The notes: generated by a model not told the origin, from the sequence alone. A stretch of 64,000 bases of DNA from Theobroma cacao (GCF_000208745.1 NC_030858.1:19580659-19644658), one strand, 5' to 3'. Counted from the stretch's first letter, positions 10,730 through 23,650 are shown. A program made the numbers and translations.

Positions 10730-11276
10730 CTTGCCCTCAAATAATATTTGTTTCATGGCTAAGAGGAATGAGGATACTTGGCTGTGGCATAGGAAATTTG
10801 GACATGTTAGCATGAACACATTTTCAAAACTACCATTTTTAAACCTAGTTGTAGGACTTCCCAAGTTAAAATTTAAAAATGATAAACTTTGGGATGCTTA
10901 TGCTAAAGGAAAATATAGGAGAAACTCATTTAAACCTAAGAAAGATAGAACCACCATTAGGGCATTACAACTTCTTCATGTTGATATTTTTGGCCTAACT
11001 AAGACTAGTAGTTTAGGTGGAAAGAGCTACGAATAGTTATTATAAATGACTATACTAGGTTTACTTAGGTTTATTTTCTTGTACATAAAGATGAAGCTTT
11101 AAGACTCTTTACATCATTGTGTAAGAGAGTTGAGAATGAGAAAGTGTATGCTATCTCAAATGTTAGAAGTGACCATGACAAAGAATTTGAAAATTTAGAC
11201 TTTGAGCAACTTTGTGATAAGCATGGTTATGACCATAACATTTCAGCCTCTAGAACTCCACAACAAAATAGTGTAG
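10659..11276 (+). pseudogene. Copia integrase, truncated (pre-integrase and catalytic core start)
   Basis: Zinc-binding part: LWHRKFGHVSMNTFSKL (H..H). The expected C..C is seen as DAYAKGKYRR, with the first Cys replaced. Catalytic core: LLHVDIFGLTKTSSLGGKSY with the first catalytic Asp (about 10980), then after a stop and a frame change VRSDHDKEFEN with the second Asp (about 11170), and ASRTPQQNSV, which precedes the third catalytic residue (Glu). The sequence stops right there: the Glu is replaced by the Athila-family LTR. Integrase inserts the cDNA into the host chromosome; this copy cannot. Confidence 0.8.
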
Positions 11277-12822
11277 CGATAACTCTATTATATAGAGTTA
11301 TTTTGTCACATTTTGGGAGTTTAAGTAGCTAAGTCTTTGAGATTTTAGGATCAGAATTAAGTATTTTAGTTGTTTTTCTTAATTAAGTTCAATGCATGTT
11401 GAGTAGTTTAATTTAAGATATTTTAGTTTCATTTTATGTTAAATTGCTTTAAGTACTTTAAGTTTAGTTATTGCTAATCTCTTTTATTGCTTTTGTAAGA
11501 AATTTGATTTAAATACTTTATTTGGTGATAATTCGTGCAAGCATGGTGATAGTTTAGTTTGTACATATTGCAGTATTTCTACCATAACTCTTACTAAAGA
11601 AGTCTAATTGGCATGATTTTTAAGCCATTGGAAAGCTAAGAGATAGGGCTACAACTTTCATGTTCACTATTTCATCCATTTAGGTTCAGATTAAGGTTAA
11701 AATTTCATTAAAAGAGGCTAGACTATTGTAGTTTCTGCACAAGGCAGCATGAGAAAATAAAGGTCACAACCTTGGAGAGAAGGAGGCTACGGCACCCTTG
11801 ATGCCAAAATGCCATACAAGAACTAGGGAACACAAGACTGCGGCACTGGTGAAGCAAGCCCACGGCACCCGAGAAGAGCAAGGCACCATTCATTCACTTG
11901 AGATTAGGGCGTTGTGACGCCTAATGAGGAAGGTCATGGTGTTGGGTTCAGATATTCAGGCTTTCCTTTTCTGAATTTTGGCAAAATTGGGCTTTTTTTG
12001 GAGGTTTTTAAAAATCAACTTTAAGGCAATCAAAGAGAAGTTGTTTATGATGTTTTCTCTAAAGAAAGTGATTGTAAAACAATCAAGAAAGTAAGAAAGA
12101 TTATGCAAGATTGAAGATTGAAAATCTAACAAAACTTTAATTTTTGTTCTTTTTTTTTATTTTTTGTTTTCTTTGAATTGCTACAATGGTTAAATTTCTT
12201 TAGATTATGTTTTTATCTTTTATGAATTAATTTACTTTTTCAATGATTATGATTGAACTCAACATGTAGTTTAAATACTTTATATCTTTTGCTTATTTTC
12301 AACGAAATCTGAGTTATTTATTCCAATTCTGTGCTTAAAGTTTTTAATTGCTTGATCACCAATTAAATTGATTTGGATATCCAAATACAACTTGATGAAG
12401 GGAGTTTAGATTAGGTCATGAATGAAATAACATGTGTTCAAATTCACATAGATGATTTACGGGTTTGATTAACATATAGGATAGACATATATCTATGTGT
12501 CACATGTAGCCAAGATTAGAGCATAAACTTAATGAATTTTCTTTAGTTGAATTTACATAGACATATAGTAAATTAATTGGGAGAGATCTCCATTGAAGTA
12601 AGTTTAGAGAGAAAAAAAGGATTTAGATGAAGTGTTGAGGGATATCATAATCCTAAGCTTTTAATCAATTGTTTTCTAGTAAAATTTATTATTCAACTAT
12701 TAATTTTAGTTTGTTAGTTTAATTTTAATTTAATTGATCTTTTAATTTTGATTATTTGGATAAAATTAGTTTGTTACAATTTTAATACTTAGCTTAAGTT
12801 GGTGCAATTCCTTGTGGGATTC
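11277..12822 (+). repeat. Athila-family LTR, 3' end clipped
   Basis: Starts CGATAACTCTATTATATAGAGTTAT, the hairpin tip shared with the LTRs at 12823, 32814 and 53360 (quoted here in two parts: CGATAACTCTATTA, TATAGAGTTAT). It also shares the middle module CCATTGGAAAGCTAAGAG and the AATTAA…GATTTGGATATCC block. It ends at CTTGTGGGATTC, where the family normally continues for about 60-100 bases; instead the next LTR of the same family begins. It cuts the copia integrase gene. Confidence 0.7.
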
Positions 12823-14846
12823 AAATAACTCTAGGATATAGAGTTATTTGGTCTTAATTTTGGAGATTAAGTTACTATGTTCTTGAGTTTCATTTTAGAT
12901 TTTAGTTGTTTTTATTTATTTATTTAATTTTAGTTAATTATATTGGGTTAATTGATTTAGATTAATTTAGGCTAAGTTAGATGTTAAATTGCTCAAGTAT
13001 TGCTGCTATTGATTAAATTGTGCTTTGAAGTACTTTTAATTGGAGTAGGAGAATGCATTTTAGGTGCAGACTTTCTCTATACATGTTGAGGTATTTCGAG
13101 AATATCTCATGTTAAAGAAGTCTAAATGACATGGTTCTTGAACCATTGGAAAGCTAAGAGGTAGGGCTACAACTTGCATGTTTATCACTTTTAAATGTTA
13201 TACCTAAAAAGGGGCCAAATATCATGTCAAAATGAATACATTGCAATAGGACCTGATTGCTTAAGTCAGACGCCTCAATGCCGCGGCCATTAAGGGACTA
13301 GTGCCATGGCACTCCAAGTACTCAACTCTGCCTTTGTTTTTAATATGATTGGTTCCACGGTGCCCAAGCACTCATGTTGATAGCACCGAAAAAGAAAGTT
13401 AAAAAAATTTACCTTTAAAGAGTTTATTAGGGGGGGGGGATGGAAGACTTTTGGGACACTTGAACTTTTACTTGGATGCAATTAAGAGCCTATCTAAGCA
13501 TCCTTTCAAAGCATGCTTCATAAGCAAAAAAGAGAGAATTAAGAGACAAATAAGCATGAGGTTTTTGAAGAAAAATAGGCATTGAAGCTAGAAAGAAAGT
13601 GGGAATCCAAAAAAGAATTGCAAATTGTCAATCGTCAAATCACTAGAGTTTTTTTTCTTCTTTTGTTTTCTTTTTACTTTCTTGTTTAGTTTTATTGTTT
13701 ATACTTTTTGGATGATGTTTTTAGACATTATGGTTAACTAAGTTTTTAATCTAGAATCGTAATAAAACCTAATGCGTACTCTGAGTTTTTAATATTCTTT
13801 ATTACTTATGATTGATAACGTTTGGGTTGTTTATTCCAATCTTATTCTTAATACTTCTAATTGCCTGGCCATCAATTAGATTGATTTGGAAACCTAAACG
13901 TAACTAGAAAAGGGAGTTTAATGTAGGTATGGATGAAATAGCATATGATCAATATCAATTGCATGAGATGATTGATTTGATTTGCATGTAGGGTAAGAAT
14001 ACACTTACAAGCCATTTGTAGCCATGATTAGACTTAGTACTTAATGAGTCTTTCATAATTTCAATTTGCTTAGGAATATAGTAAATTGGTTAAGTTAGAT
14101 ATTTTTATAAGAACATCAAAAGAAACTTATAAAAGATTTAGAACTCTGGGTTAACAATTCAAACTTATTGAGTAAATAAAGGAAGAATAAAAGAAATTGA
14201 GATGAAACATTAAGGGGATACTGTGGTTCTAGGCTTTTGATTTATTGATTTTAATTAGTTTATTTGCAAGTTTTATTTTAGCTTAGTTTAGTTTTAGTTC
14301 TTTAATTTTCTTCAATTCGTTTGAATAAAATTAAGGTGTGACAAGTTTAGTACTTAACAATTAGGAATTAAAGCAAACTCTTTGTGAGACCTTGACCCTT
14401 ATTGACCCGTAACTAGCAGTAGATGCGATAACACGAACTAGGGGTAATTTTGTCATTTCTCCTAGTTAGCCCCTGAAATTTGTTTTCTAATGTTATTAAG
14501 GTCCAAGTAGGCCTAAGGAATGAATGGATGAGGATAAGATAATGAAGAAGATAGAAATATCGATAATTTTCTCGGTAGGGGTAAAATGGTCATTTTACAT
14601 CTCGGGTTGAAATTTTTAAGTTTTCATGAACCCGAGTATTTCTAAACCCTTATGGACCTTGCCTCAGTGTTAAAGAAGTAAAAAGATTGCATAAAAGTAA
14701 TGGAAAAAACAAAATGACATAGTTAAGGGCATTTGGTAATTTTGCTAGAAATGGATAAAATTAAGCCATAAAAATCTAAGTTTCTAGGATGTTCTTCAAA
14801 TTTCCAGCACTTCTTCTTCTTCTCCTTCCTCTCCCATGTTCTCTCA

Positions 14847-14862
14847 CCCCCCCCCCCCCCCC
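14847..14862 (+). repeat. Poly-C run (16 C)
   Basis: An uninterrupted run of sixteen C bases within the solo LTR. Its exact length may be uncertain in the assembly. Confidence 0.8.
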
Positions 14863-15637
14863 ATGGAAGCTTGCCTTGAATTTTCATATATTTTCTTGAG
14901 TTAACCCCGTTTTTTCATGTTTTTGTGTACCCTTTCCCAAAGTTCTTTGTGCTTTTCTACTTTCTCACCATAAAAACCCTCAAAAACCTTTCCTTATTAC
15001 ACTCTCTCACTAGCTGGACGTTCTAGAGAGAGAAAGTGAGATTTTCATGATAGTTTGAAAGCTTTTGGGAAAGAAATTCAATTACAAAGCTACCAAGGTG
15101 AGTAGTGAAATTGAGTTGATATTTTTTAAGTTGTTGAGAATGGCTAGTGGCTAGATCGGTGAGTGTTTTGTCGTTGAGGTGGGTTATTCATTGTAGTGTG
15201 ACTAGAATAGTGTAAATATATAGTCACTTGATGGTAGATGGAAGCTAGTTAAAAACAACTAGCAGAACATGATTTAGTGGATACCTTTTAGAAATATAAT
15301 TATGCAAATCGGGTTGGTTGTGATGTTGTTATGATGATAGGTCCCAATGAGGCCCCATAGTTCCATTTGGACCATTAGTGGAGGTTGGAGTCGAGTAAAG
15401 ATTTAACAGATACCGGTGATGAACTTGCACAAAAATGTTTTGGGATTAAGGCACATGTGGTTGATTGAGACATTTTAATTATTTTTCTATAAAATGCATG
15501 GGAACAAGCCTTTAGTGAAATGTTTTTAGTGATGTGGAACATGATTGTGATGAATCTCTATACCTTTATATGATGCTGATGTGTATATAAAAATATATGA
15601 TATGTATTGCTAACTAATTTTGTGTAATTGATGTAAC

Positions 15638-15812
15638 CGTGCATGTGCGCAGTGGGTAGTGCATATGCCAATTGAATGACGATGTTGTGACAACTACAAC
15701 TATGCATATGCGGAGTGGGCAGTGCATATGTCGGTCAAATGATGATGTTGTGACACTTACAACTGTGCATGTGCAGAGTGGGCAGTGCACATGCCGGTAA
15801 TGATGTGCGTGT
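15638..15812 (+). repeat. 63-bp minisatellite, about 2.8 units
   Basis: AGTGGG recurs at 15651, 15714 and 15777 (63-base period) within the block GTGCATGTGCGCAGTGGG…AGTGCATATGCC followed by AATGA(C/T)GATGTTGTGACA. Located in the middle of the solo LTR. Confidence 0.85.
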
Positions 15813-17039
15813 GGGGAGTGCATGTTGGTTGAGGGAGGTGGTGGTATTCGTGTTTATATATATATATATATACATGCATAGTAGAAAGTTTATGATTATA
15901 GTACGTGATTGTAATGTATGTGGAATCTTGCATGTTGAATAGTGAAAGTTGTCAAGTATTTTTAAATTGATGTTTATTGCAGCAAGGAATTTGGCTATAG
16001 CGAAAATGGATTCTCGCTGCAGCCAGAAACTCTCAGGTGGTGGTGTATTTTTGTCACTTTGATAGAGATTTTGACCACCTTCTGCTCAGAACTAGGCAAA
16101 ATGATAAACACTAAAGTCGTAGCCCTCCCTCTTAGCTTTCTAATGAGTCAACAAGCATGTCAATTGGACTTCGGTAGTGGGAGATATGCTTGAAAAACCA
16201 AAACATATGCAAATGGAGAATGCCTTTTGCTGCAGCGAGAAACGTGTTGTCACATTGCTACCTTGCTCGGTTTTTGATATAATTTTTCTTCACTCTTTTA
16301 TCTTCATGACTGAGCATGGGTCTTTGCAACACTAAGAGTTTATTTACCAATATTTGAAACACGAGGTTTAGGGAAGAAATTAAACTAAACTGCATTGTTT
16401 TCAAAACAAGTGCATCATGATTTTTAAATTTTCCTTATCAATTGCTTGTTCCCTTCCTATGTTCACTCACTTAGTTCATACTCACAGTTTTCAACTTCAT
16501 GTTTTCAAGCAAAGAGGCAGTTGGAACCTAGGTCAAGGTGTCCACATGGACTCGTCTCTTTGTTAGGTATCTCGGCATTCAATAGCTGTACCTTCGCCAA
16601 GGTCGCTCCGCTAGAAATCGAGTGTCTTTATGCTTTATATATATAGATAAACGAAATGTAAAATTTTAAGATACTTGTCTTAGACAATATAAATGTATAT
16701 ATATACTTTGAATGGTAATGCCATTATGAGTTGGCGATGGTTAGCACCATTTTGGGGTAATATATATATATATACATGCGAATATTTGATCATGGTAGAA
16801 TATCATTCAAGTACTTACAGTTGAGATCATGAAATGTGACTTTAGGAATACTCAATAGATTGATGAACAGGTTATATAAATAGGCTTGCTTTGACTTAGT
16901 GGCTATGCTCATTGAGTCCATGCGCCGGTCACAGCTCGGAATTTGGGTTGTGACACTCTCTATAGGAATGGTACTTTACTTTATCACTATATTATTTGTT
17001 TGCGATACAGGCACGTGCATGAGAAAATCAACAAGTTTT

Positions 17040-17061
17040 TGGCACCATTGTCGAGAAATTT
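17040..17061 (+). other. Primer-binding site, tRNA-Asp type (copy A)
   Basis: TGGCACCATTGTCGAGAAAT corresponds to TGGCGCCGTTGCCGGGGA, the tRNA-Asp complement used by plant Athila/Tat elements, with transitions at several places. Confidence 0.7.
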
Positions 17062-17261
17062 GATATTTTATTCTTTTTTGTTAATATTAATACCAAGCAT
17101 CCTTAATCTTACTTAAAACTTTTTCTTTAATTTTAGGTACTTTTGGTCATTTTATGTGAAAAGCCCAAAATTTGGAAGTTACTCTTTTTGATCTAGAAAT
17201 GGAAAAGACTTTTCGAAAACTTTAGAGGAAAAATGAACCAGTTTCTACTCAAAGCAGAACA

Positions 17262-18720
17262 ATGGCTGATCAAGAAGGGGAAAAGACCAAGTTTTTAAGG
17301 GAATATGCTATCCCATTGGTACAAGGTCTCCATCATAGCATTTAAAGATCTCTTATTCAAGCCAACAACTTTGAAATTAAGCTAGCAATAATTTAGAAGA
17401 TTAAGACTTTTGTTGAGTTTGAGGTTCACTTAATAATGATTTTAATGGTCATGTTGTGAATTTCTTAGAAATTTGTGACACATTTAAGGCTAATGGTGTT
17501 AGTGATGATGCCATAAGATTGAGGCTTTTCCATTTCTCAGTGAGAGATAAAGCAAAGAGTTGGTTAAATTCACTTGCTGTTGATTATATTAGTACTTGAG
17601 ATGATTTAGCTCAGAAATTCTCAACAAAATTTTTTCCACCAACTAAGACAACTAAAATGTTGAATGATATCACCTCCATTACATAATTTGATTCTGAATC
17701 ACTGTATGAGGCTTGAGAGAGGTATAAGGATTTGTTAAGAAGATGTCCTCACCATGGGTTACCTAAATGGCTACAAGTTAAGGCTTTTTATAATGGCTTG
17801 CTAGGACCTATTACAACCATCATTGATGCTGTAATTGGAGGTGGAAATTATGAGTAAATCCATTGATGAGGCTTATGATTTACTTGAGGAGATGGCTTCC
17901 AATATTACCAGTGGCCATTTAAAAGATTGGGTGTAAGAAAAATTGCTGGTATCCATGAGCTTGATGCAATTAATGCTTTGACTGCATGATTGGCTTCTCT
18001 CACCAAGAAAATTGACAATTTGAGTGTTAATGCAATTTAGAGCCCTTTTGTGGCTTGTGATTTATGTGGGGAAGGACAGTTTAGTGGCCATTGTCTTATT
18101 TACATTGAAACAGCCCATTATGTTGGAAATAGGCAGCTATAAAATAATCCTTATTCCAACACATATAATTCGGGGTGGAGGAATCATCCTAATTTGTCTT
18201 GGATCAAAAAACAAGCATCTTTATCATCTCCTAAGCCAAATTTTCCTTTAAGATTTCCACCACAACCTTAAGCTCCTATGTTAGAGAACAAGGCAACAAT
18301 GAAAGAGATTTTAATGCAATATATGACAAAGATTAATTTTCTCATTCAAAGTTAGGCGGCAACATCCTAAAATCTTGAGACACAAGTGGGTCAACTTGCT
18401 AGTGCCATCAATAACAAGCCTCAAGGAGCTTTACCTAGTGACATTGAACCTAATCCAAGAAAAGAAGGTAAGGAGCATTGCAATGCAATTGCACTCAGAA
18501 GTGGAAAAGAGCAAAGTGGAAAAATGGTAAATAGTAGTAATTTTAAATTTGAGAATTTGGGTAAGTCTATTGGAAAAGAAATTTAAATTGATATTGAAAA
18601 AGATGTCATGGTTGAAAATTCTAGTGAAAAATGAAGTGTAGAAAATTCATAATTCAAACCTGCACCCACACCCCCACCACCTTTTCCTCAACATTTTCAG
18701 AAACAAAAATTTGACAAACA
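17262..18720 (+). pseudogene. Athila-type gag, copy A
   Basis: ATG 17262 (MADQEGEKTKFLREYAIPLV) opens an Athila gag: the QANNFEIK motif, then after frame changes the Retrotrans_gag core, with words such as DDAIRLRLF, LRDKAKSWLN-like, and SIDEAYDLLEEMASN near 17850. The C-terminal part includes a cysteine cluster CDLCGEGQFSGHC near 18055 and GWRNHPNLSW near 18175, both typical of Athila gag, and ends in a Lys/Glu-rich linker (EPNPRKEGKEHCNAIALRSG). Several stops and at least three frameshifts make it non-functional. It is the counterpart of the gag at 41370. Confidence 0.8.
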
Positions 18721-18721
18721 A

Positions 18722-19228
18722 TTGCAAAGATTTCTTGAGGTGTTCAAAAAGTTTCACATTAATATTCCTTTTGTTGAAGCTTTGAAACAAATGCCAAGTT
18801 ATGTTAAATTCTTGAAAGACATTCTAATCAAAAAAAGGAAATTGGAAGACTTTGAGATAGTTGCAGTTGCTGAGAAGTGTAGTGCCATTGTTCAGAATAA
18901 GCTTCCACCAAAGCTTAAGGATCTAGGGAGTTGTTTTATTCCTTGCACTACTGGTAGTTTTAAAATTTCTAAAGCTTTGTGTGATTTTGGAGCTAATGTT
19001 TCAATAATACCTTTGTTTATTGCTAGGAAACTTAGACTTAATGAGATACAACCTACTACAGTCTCTTTGCAATTAGCAGACAAAACAATCAGGTACCCTA
19101 TTAAGATTATAGAGAATGTCTTGGTTAAAGTTGGGAAGTTTTACATTCAAATGGACTTCATTCTGCTTGAGATGGAAGATAAGGTTGAAATTCTTCTTAT
19201 TTTGGGATAACCATTCTTAGCTATAGTA
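18722..19228 (+). pseudogene. Athila-type aspartic protease, copy A (5' part; continues at 30791)
   Basis: Open for 162 codons from 18722 to 19210. It has the conserved Athila linker (PFVEALKQMPSYVKFLKDIL, EKCSAIVQNKLPPKLKDLG), then the active site in LCDFGANVSIIPLFIARKL at about residues 86-104; the triad reads DFG where retropepsins have D(T/S)G, and Athila proteases often have DLG. LQLADKTIRYPIKIIENVLVKV and FILLEMEDKVEILLILG follow; the expected next word PFLA is present after a stop, and there the chromovirus splits the gene (target duplication TAGGC at 19229-19233). Confidence 0.85.
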
Positions 19229-19233
19229 TAGGC

Positions 19234-22000
19234 TGTAACGACTTTCTCCCTGATCATTACTGACGTCCGAGACTTGTGATTGAACCCGTCAAATCCCGAA
19301 CAAGCTTAGTTGAGATTCCTGTTACTTAGTTTGGATGTTTTAATGCGTATACGAGTCGACTTGTAATAATACTGCTAATTACTTAAGTCGAATAAAAGGT
19401 TGTCATTAAGACATAACGACTAAATAACCATTGTCCAATTCTAGTAAATTTTAAGACAAATTCAAACACACTTAATATTCTTTACACAAACGTAAGGTTT
19501 TAGCAATACATCACAGATAAACTAATAATTTTTACAAGTTTAATTGTTTTACACAACACGACCCCTATGTAGTGGAGCGACTTGGAGTGGAAGTCTAAGA
19601 GATGCCATTACCTACGTCATGGCAAATTAAAATAATGCCAGGGCAATACACTTGAGCTGATCACTTATCTACAAAAGGAAAATAAAAGGGGTGAGTCTCA
19701 TAGACTTAGTGATCATCGACTTAGTGAGTAAGGCGTAGATGGGAAACAAGCTAAGGACAGAAGATTTGAACATAAAAAATATAAGAGTACATGTAAACAA
19801 TTTAGCTCAAAAGGGAGATTTGTGCCTTACATGTAAAACCAAGAATTTTAACGCAAGATAATCGTTTAAATCAAGTATCGAAACCAATACAAGTAAAGAT
19901 TTCTACCATCGAAATCATTTATCAACTTTACCTAAAGCGAATTAGTATAATCCCTCTTACTCACTTTACAATAGCGGGACACTACATCGTTATTGATTCA
20001 GGCGCGTATCTAGCTAATTCTATTTGCCAATCGCCCGTTACTTCCTTCGACAAGCCATCATAGCACACTTTCCTTACTTATACACTCTCTAACAACCATT
20101 CAAACCCAATACATTTAATTATACTCGAATACGGGCAGCACATCAATCAATAAATCCTTAACCTAATTCATAGTTTTCATCAACAATATTCATAATCATT
20201 TAACATACAATCTACATACTTTTAACCAACCAAAGCCAACACAACAAAATGTAGTCACATTGCATGCTTACCTCTCGATTTTAGCTTGAATTCCACATAT
20301 AGTTGACCATTTCCTCACATCTTCGGTCACCATTGCTGCCACAAGCATAGACAATTAATACACATCTCATTTCCCTTCTCTACTTGTGATTTCAAGACTA
20401 AAACACTTACCCATTGCTTATCTAGCACAAAATCACCATGCATTCCAAGATCTACCTACATGCATGCACCCGGTTCTTGAATCCTTGAAGATTCTTGCTA
20501 CCACAAGCAAAATTTCACATTATAATCGGTTCAAGAAGCATGCGTTCAAACAAAATGATAAGTTTTACCTTCCTCACCTTGGGATCTTTAAGTTAAACCA
20601 CCAAGGTCTCTTTAAACTTCAATAATGGCATGTGTAGGGAGGAAAACCTCTCGACTTTTCTCCAACTCCTCTAAAGCCGAGCCTTCCTTTTAGCTCTCCT
20701 TTTTTCTCCTTTCTCCTTTGTCCTTTCTTTTTTTCTCTTTTCTTCTTTCTTTCAAGTCGATTCTCTTTCTTTCTTTCCTCTCAACTTTTCCTTTCTTCTC
20801 AAGTGGAAACTTCACAGAGCCATTTCCTCTCTATTTCCCTTTCAAATGGGTGGACCTATGAAGGCAAACCCACTTGTTTCCTTTTTCTTTGGTATGGGTA
20901 GATATCACAAGAAAATGAGTTTGAAATGGTCTTGTGAAAGCCTTCTTTTCCTTTCTTTTTCTTTCATGGGCGGATTGCCCAAGGCTTGGCAACTTTTGGA
21001 TTTTCTTTACATGTCATGCCATTCAATTCTTCACTTGGTTATTAACACCACTTTCCATTGGTGGCTTGTGCATGCAAGGTTTCCTTGTGCACTCTTTTGT
21101 CCCTTAATTAAATTACCTTGCCCATGCATTGATTCACATGGTATTCTTTTTGGTTTATTTCATTTGCATTTCCTTTTATGCACCACCTTATTCCTCCAAT
21201 CACATTTCATGCACAAGGTTCACTTTATATTTTATTTGGTCATTTATTAAACCATTCAAGTCACATGCATCCCACATCTTTCTTTCTTCATTTGGCCACC
21301 TAATGTGTCAATCTCATTACATGCACATAAACTTAGTCTTATTCTTCTTTTTACTTCACATGGTGGGAGGTCCCACATATTCTCCACTAACTTCTCCTTT
21401 TTGCATGCTATAATTTACATGTAATAGTTAATTCACATGCATATCTCATTATGCCACATAATCTGACTTCCTTTCGTTAGTTAATTTCCATTTAACTCCA
21501 AATATGGAAATTGCACATAAGTCCTCAAACTTTTCCTTATTTCCCATGTGCCCTTCCAAACTTTTCATCCTTTACAATTTGGTCCTTCCAACATTTATTT
21601 AATTCTAATTTCCTTGTATTTTCCTTCCTTTACACATGTACAAATAAGATATAAAATTTGCACTTCACCAAGGTGTCACCATAATATTTAAATATATACT
21701 TACTCGCTCTCGCTCTATTAAATAAAGGCATGCGGGCCCCATTAACGTCATTTTTCTTCAAAATTCTTTCTTACTTCTTCTACCCCACTTAGATTAGTTA
21801 TATAATCCTCTTCCATGACTAGTCTCTATAGTAAATAAAATATTAATATTTTAATATTATTTTATTAATAAAATATTATTTTATTTCAAAATATTCTTTT
21901 CACCCATTACAGCTCTTGGGCACTTAAATTTATGTCAATTGACCCTTCGTCTCATCGATAAGGTCTTATTGGCTTCTATATGAGGGTACGGGGTGTTACA
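19234..22000 (-). repeat. Chromovirus 3' LTR (2767 bp, with internal deletion)
   Basis: On the plus strand it starts TGTAACGACTTTCTCCC and ends TACGGGGTGTTACA. It is collinear with the LTR at 27232-30785 except that about 780 bases present there (27951-28729) are missing after ATTAGTATAATC at 19952. The missing block is also present in the solo LTR at 42415-46688, so it was deleted here. Long apparent ORFs in this LTR recur in the partner LTR without conserved frame and are not genes. Confidence 0.9.
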
Positions 22001-22014
22001 GTTTCCCCCATTTA
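22001..22014 (-). other. Chromovirus polypurine tract
   Basis: Minus strand TAAATGGGGGAAAC lies directly next to the TGTAACACCCC start of the 3' LTR. Confidence 0.85.
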
Positions 22015-22054
22015 AAACAAATTCGTCCTCGAATTTAAATAGAGTGGGTTGGTA

Positions 22055-23650
22055 AGCCTTACCTTAGTCTTGAATGAGGTGTGGGTGTTCCTTCTTCATT
22101 TCTTCTTCAGGTTCTAGGTTGCCTCTTCCATTAATCGATTTTGCCATAAGATCTTTACTGAGGCAACTTCTTTAGAGCGTAGTTGCTTCACTTAACGATC
22201 CAATATTGCTACCGGTTGCTCTTCAAAAGTTAATCATCCAATGAAACCAAATCATAATGTATAACATGTTTCGGGTCCTTAATGTACTTTCTCAACATAG
22301 ACACATGAAAAGTGGGATTCACACAAGCTAGCTCCATCAACAAAGCTAGTTGATATGCTGTTAACCTAATTCGTTCTAAGATCTTGAAAGGTCCAATATA
22401 TCTTAGACTCAACTTCCCTTTCTTTTCGAATCTTTTACTTCGTTTTAGTGGGGATACCCTTCAAAAACACAAAATCTCCCACCTGGAACTCCAAAGGATG
22501 ATGCCTATTATCTGAATAAGACTTTTGTCTACTCTGTGCCTACTTTAGTCATTCACTCACCAAACTCACCACATCAGTTGCTTTTTGCACTAAATCAGGA
22601 CCTAACAGTTTTCTTTCTCCCACTTCAAACCATCCAATAGGTGATTTGCAGTTCTATCCGTATAAAGCTTCAAAAGGAGCCATTTCAATACTAGCTTGGT
22701 AGCTATTGTTTTATGCGAATTCTGCCAAAGATAATTGTTGATTCCACGTGGCTTCCAAATCCAACACTATTGACCTTAGCATGATTTCAAGTGTTTGTAT
22801 CACTCACTCTAACTTATCATCCGTTTGAGGATGATATGCAGTACTGAAGTTTAAACGAGTGCCTAAAGCTTCATGTAAACTTCTCCAAAACTTATTAGTA
22901 AACTGTGGCCCTCGATCAAATACTATGGTCACAAGAACTCCATGCAATCGTACGATACAGTCAATGTAAACCTTGGCATATTTAGCTGACCCATAGCTAG
23001 TCTTTACCAAAATAAAGTGAGCAGATTTTGTCAACCGATCTACTATTACCCAAATCGAATCATATCCCCCTCTGGCACATGGTAATCTAGTCACGAAATC
23101 CATAGCCACATGTTCCCATTTCCATTTAGGAATTGGCAAGGGTTGTAGTAAACTTGGGGGTTTCCCATGTTCAGCCTTAACTTGTTGACAATTTAAGCAC
23201 TTGGCTACATATTCAGCTACATCTTGCTTCATGCCTGGCTACCAATAAACCATCTTTAAATCATGATACATATTAGTGGCTCCTAGATGTACACAGTAGG
23301 CAGTAATTTGAGCTTCCTCCAAAATCTTTTCTCTCAAATTGTCTCGATCTGGCACATACGTTTGGAATTCATCCTTCAGCAATCCATCATCTCTATACAC
23401 AAATCGCTAATCTCGCTCTTCAAATCTCAAGATTCTCATCACAAATTCATCTTGATCCTAGGCATTGCGAATTCGATCCAAGATCATTGGTCGTACTTGA
23501 AAAGAGCAATAAAGGCACTGTGCCCACCAATATCGATCTTGATCCCCATACTGCCTAAGCTTTGCCATCCATGTACTATACTTCTTCGTTCAGCAGACAA
23601 ATGTGCCAAACTCCCTATAGACTTCTGACTCAAAGCATCATCTACCATGT
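22055..23650 (-). pseudogene. Chromovirus integrase with C-terminal chromodomain
   Basis: Zinc-binding N-terminus: HLGATNMYHDLKMVYW (H..H) around 23240-23300 and CLNCQQVKAEHGKP (C..C). Catalytic core: HVAMDFVTRLPCARGGYDSI with the first Asp, VFDRGPQFTNKFWRSLHEAL with the second, STAYHPQTDDKLE with the third residue Glu. The C-terminal domain has MSLRYIGPFKILERI and FHVSMLRKYIKDP (22412-22230). Beyond it, about 22200-22070, the minus strand gives VKQLRSKEVASVKILWQN and LMEEAT, the core of a chromodomain, with the following Trp turned into a stop. The chromodomain is thought to steer integration to heterochromatin. Many stops break the frame. Confidence 0.85.

Larger units (their letters stand above)
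7740..11276 (+). mobile_element. Second SIRE-like Ty1/copia element, 5' part
   Basis: Complete 5' LTR (7740-9215), primer-binding site, gag, protease and the N-terminal two thirds of the integrase, then an abrupt cut at 11276 where an Athila-family LTR begins. RT, RNase H and the 3' LTR are absent. The gag type (UBN2-like with MWDTLE…YELFRM) puts it near SIRE. Confidence 0.8.
14383..16955 (+). mobile_element. Solo LTR (2573 bp), gypsy-type, in the Athila LTR
   Basis: Starts TGTGAGACCTTGACCC and ends AATTTGGGTTGTGACA, with matching inverted tips (TGTGAGACC / GGTTGTGACA). The five bases before it are CTCTT (14378-14382) and after it CTCTC (16956-16960), and the Athila LTR sequence joins correctly across it when compared with 40990-41040. 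The end CGCCGGTCACAGCTCGGAAT resembles plant Tekay/Del-type LTR ends. No internal region is present, so it is a solo LTR formed by LTR-LTR recombination. It contains a 16-C run, a 63-bp minisatellite and two (TA)n tracts. Confidence 0.75.
12823..17030 (+). repeat. 5' LTR of Athila-like copy A, interrupted by a solo LTR
   Basis: Starts AAATAACTCTAGG…TAGAGTTATTTGG (the TG start has decayed to AA) and ends near GAGAAAATCA just before a tRNA-Asp-type primer site. Net length without the 2.58-kb insertion is about 1630 bp, close to the 1612 bp net length of its partner at 32814-41070. A G10 run occurs near 13430. No ORF of family type is present. Confidence 0.75.
17031..19228 (+). mobile_element. 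Athila-like copy A, internal region part 1
   Basis: Primer site, gag and most of the protease of copy A. The internal region continues at 30791 after the chromovirus insertion and runs to 32813. Net internal length is only about 4.2 kb because reverse transcriptase, RNase H and most of integrase are missing. Confidence 0.8.

Noticed and set aside
14847..14862. Poly-C run as a functional element
   Set aside because: Homopolymers of this kind occur by slippage and their length is unreliable in assemblies.
20386..21413. Several 80-134 codon frames, also seen at 29164-30185 and 45274-45844
   Set aside because: They recur only because they lie in homologous chromovirus LTRs; frames shift between copies and no domain is seen.
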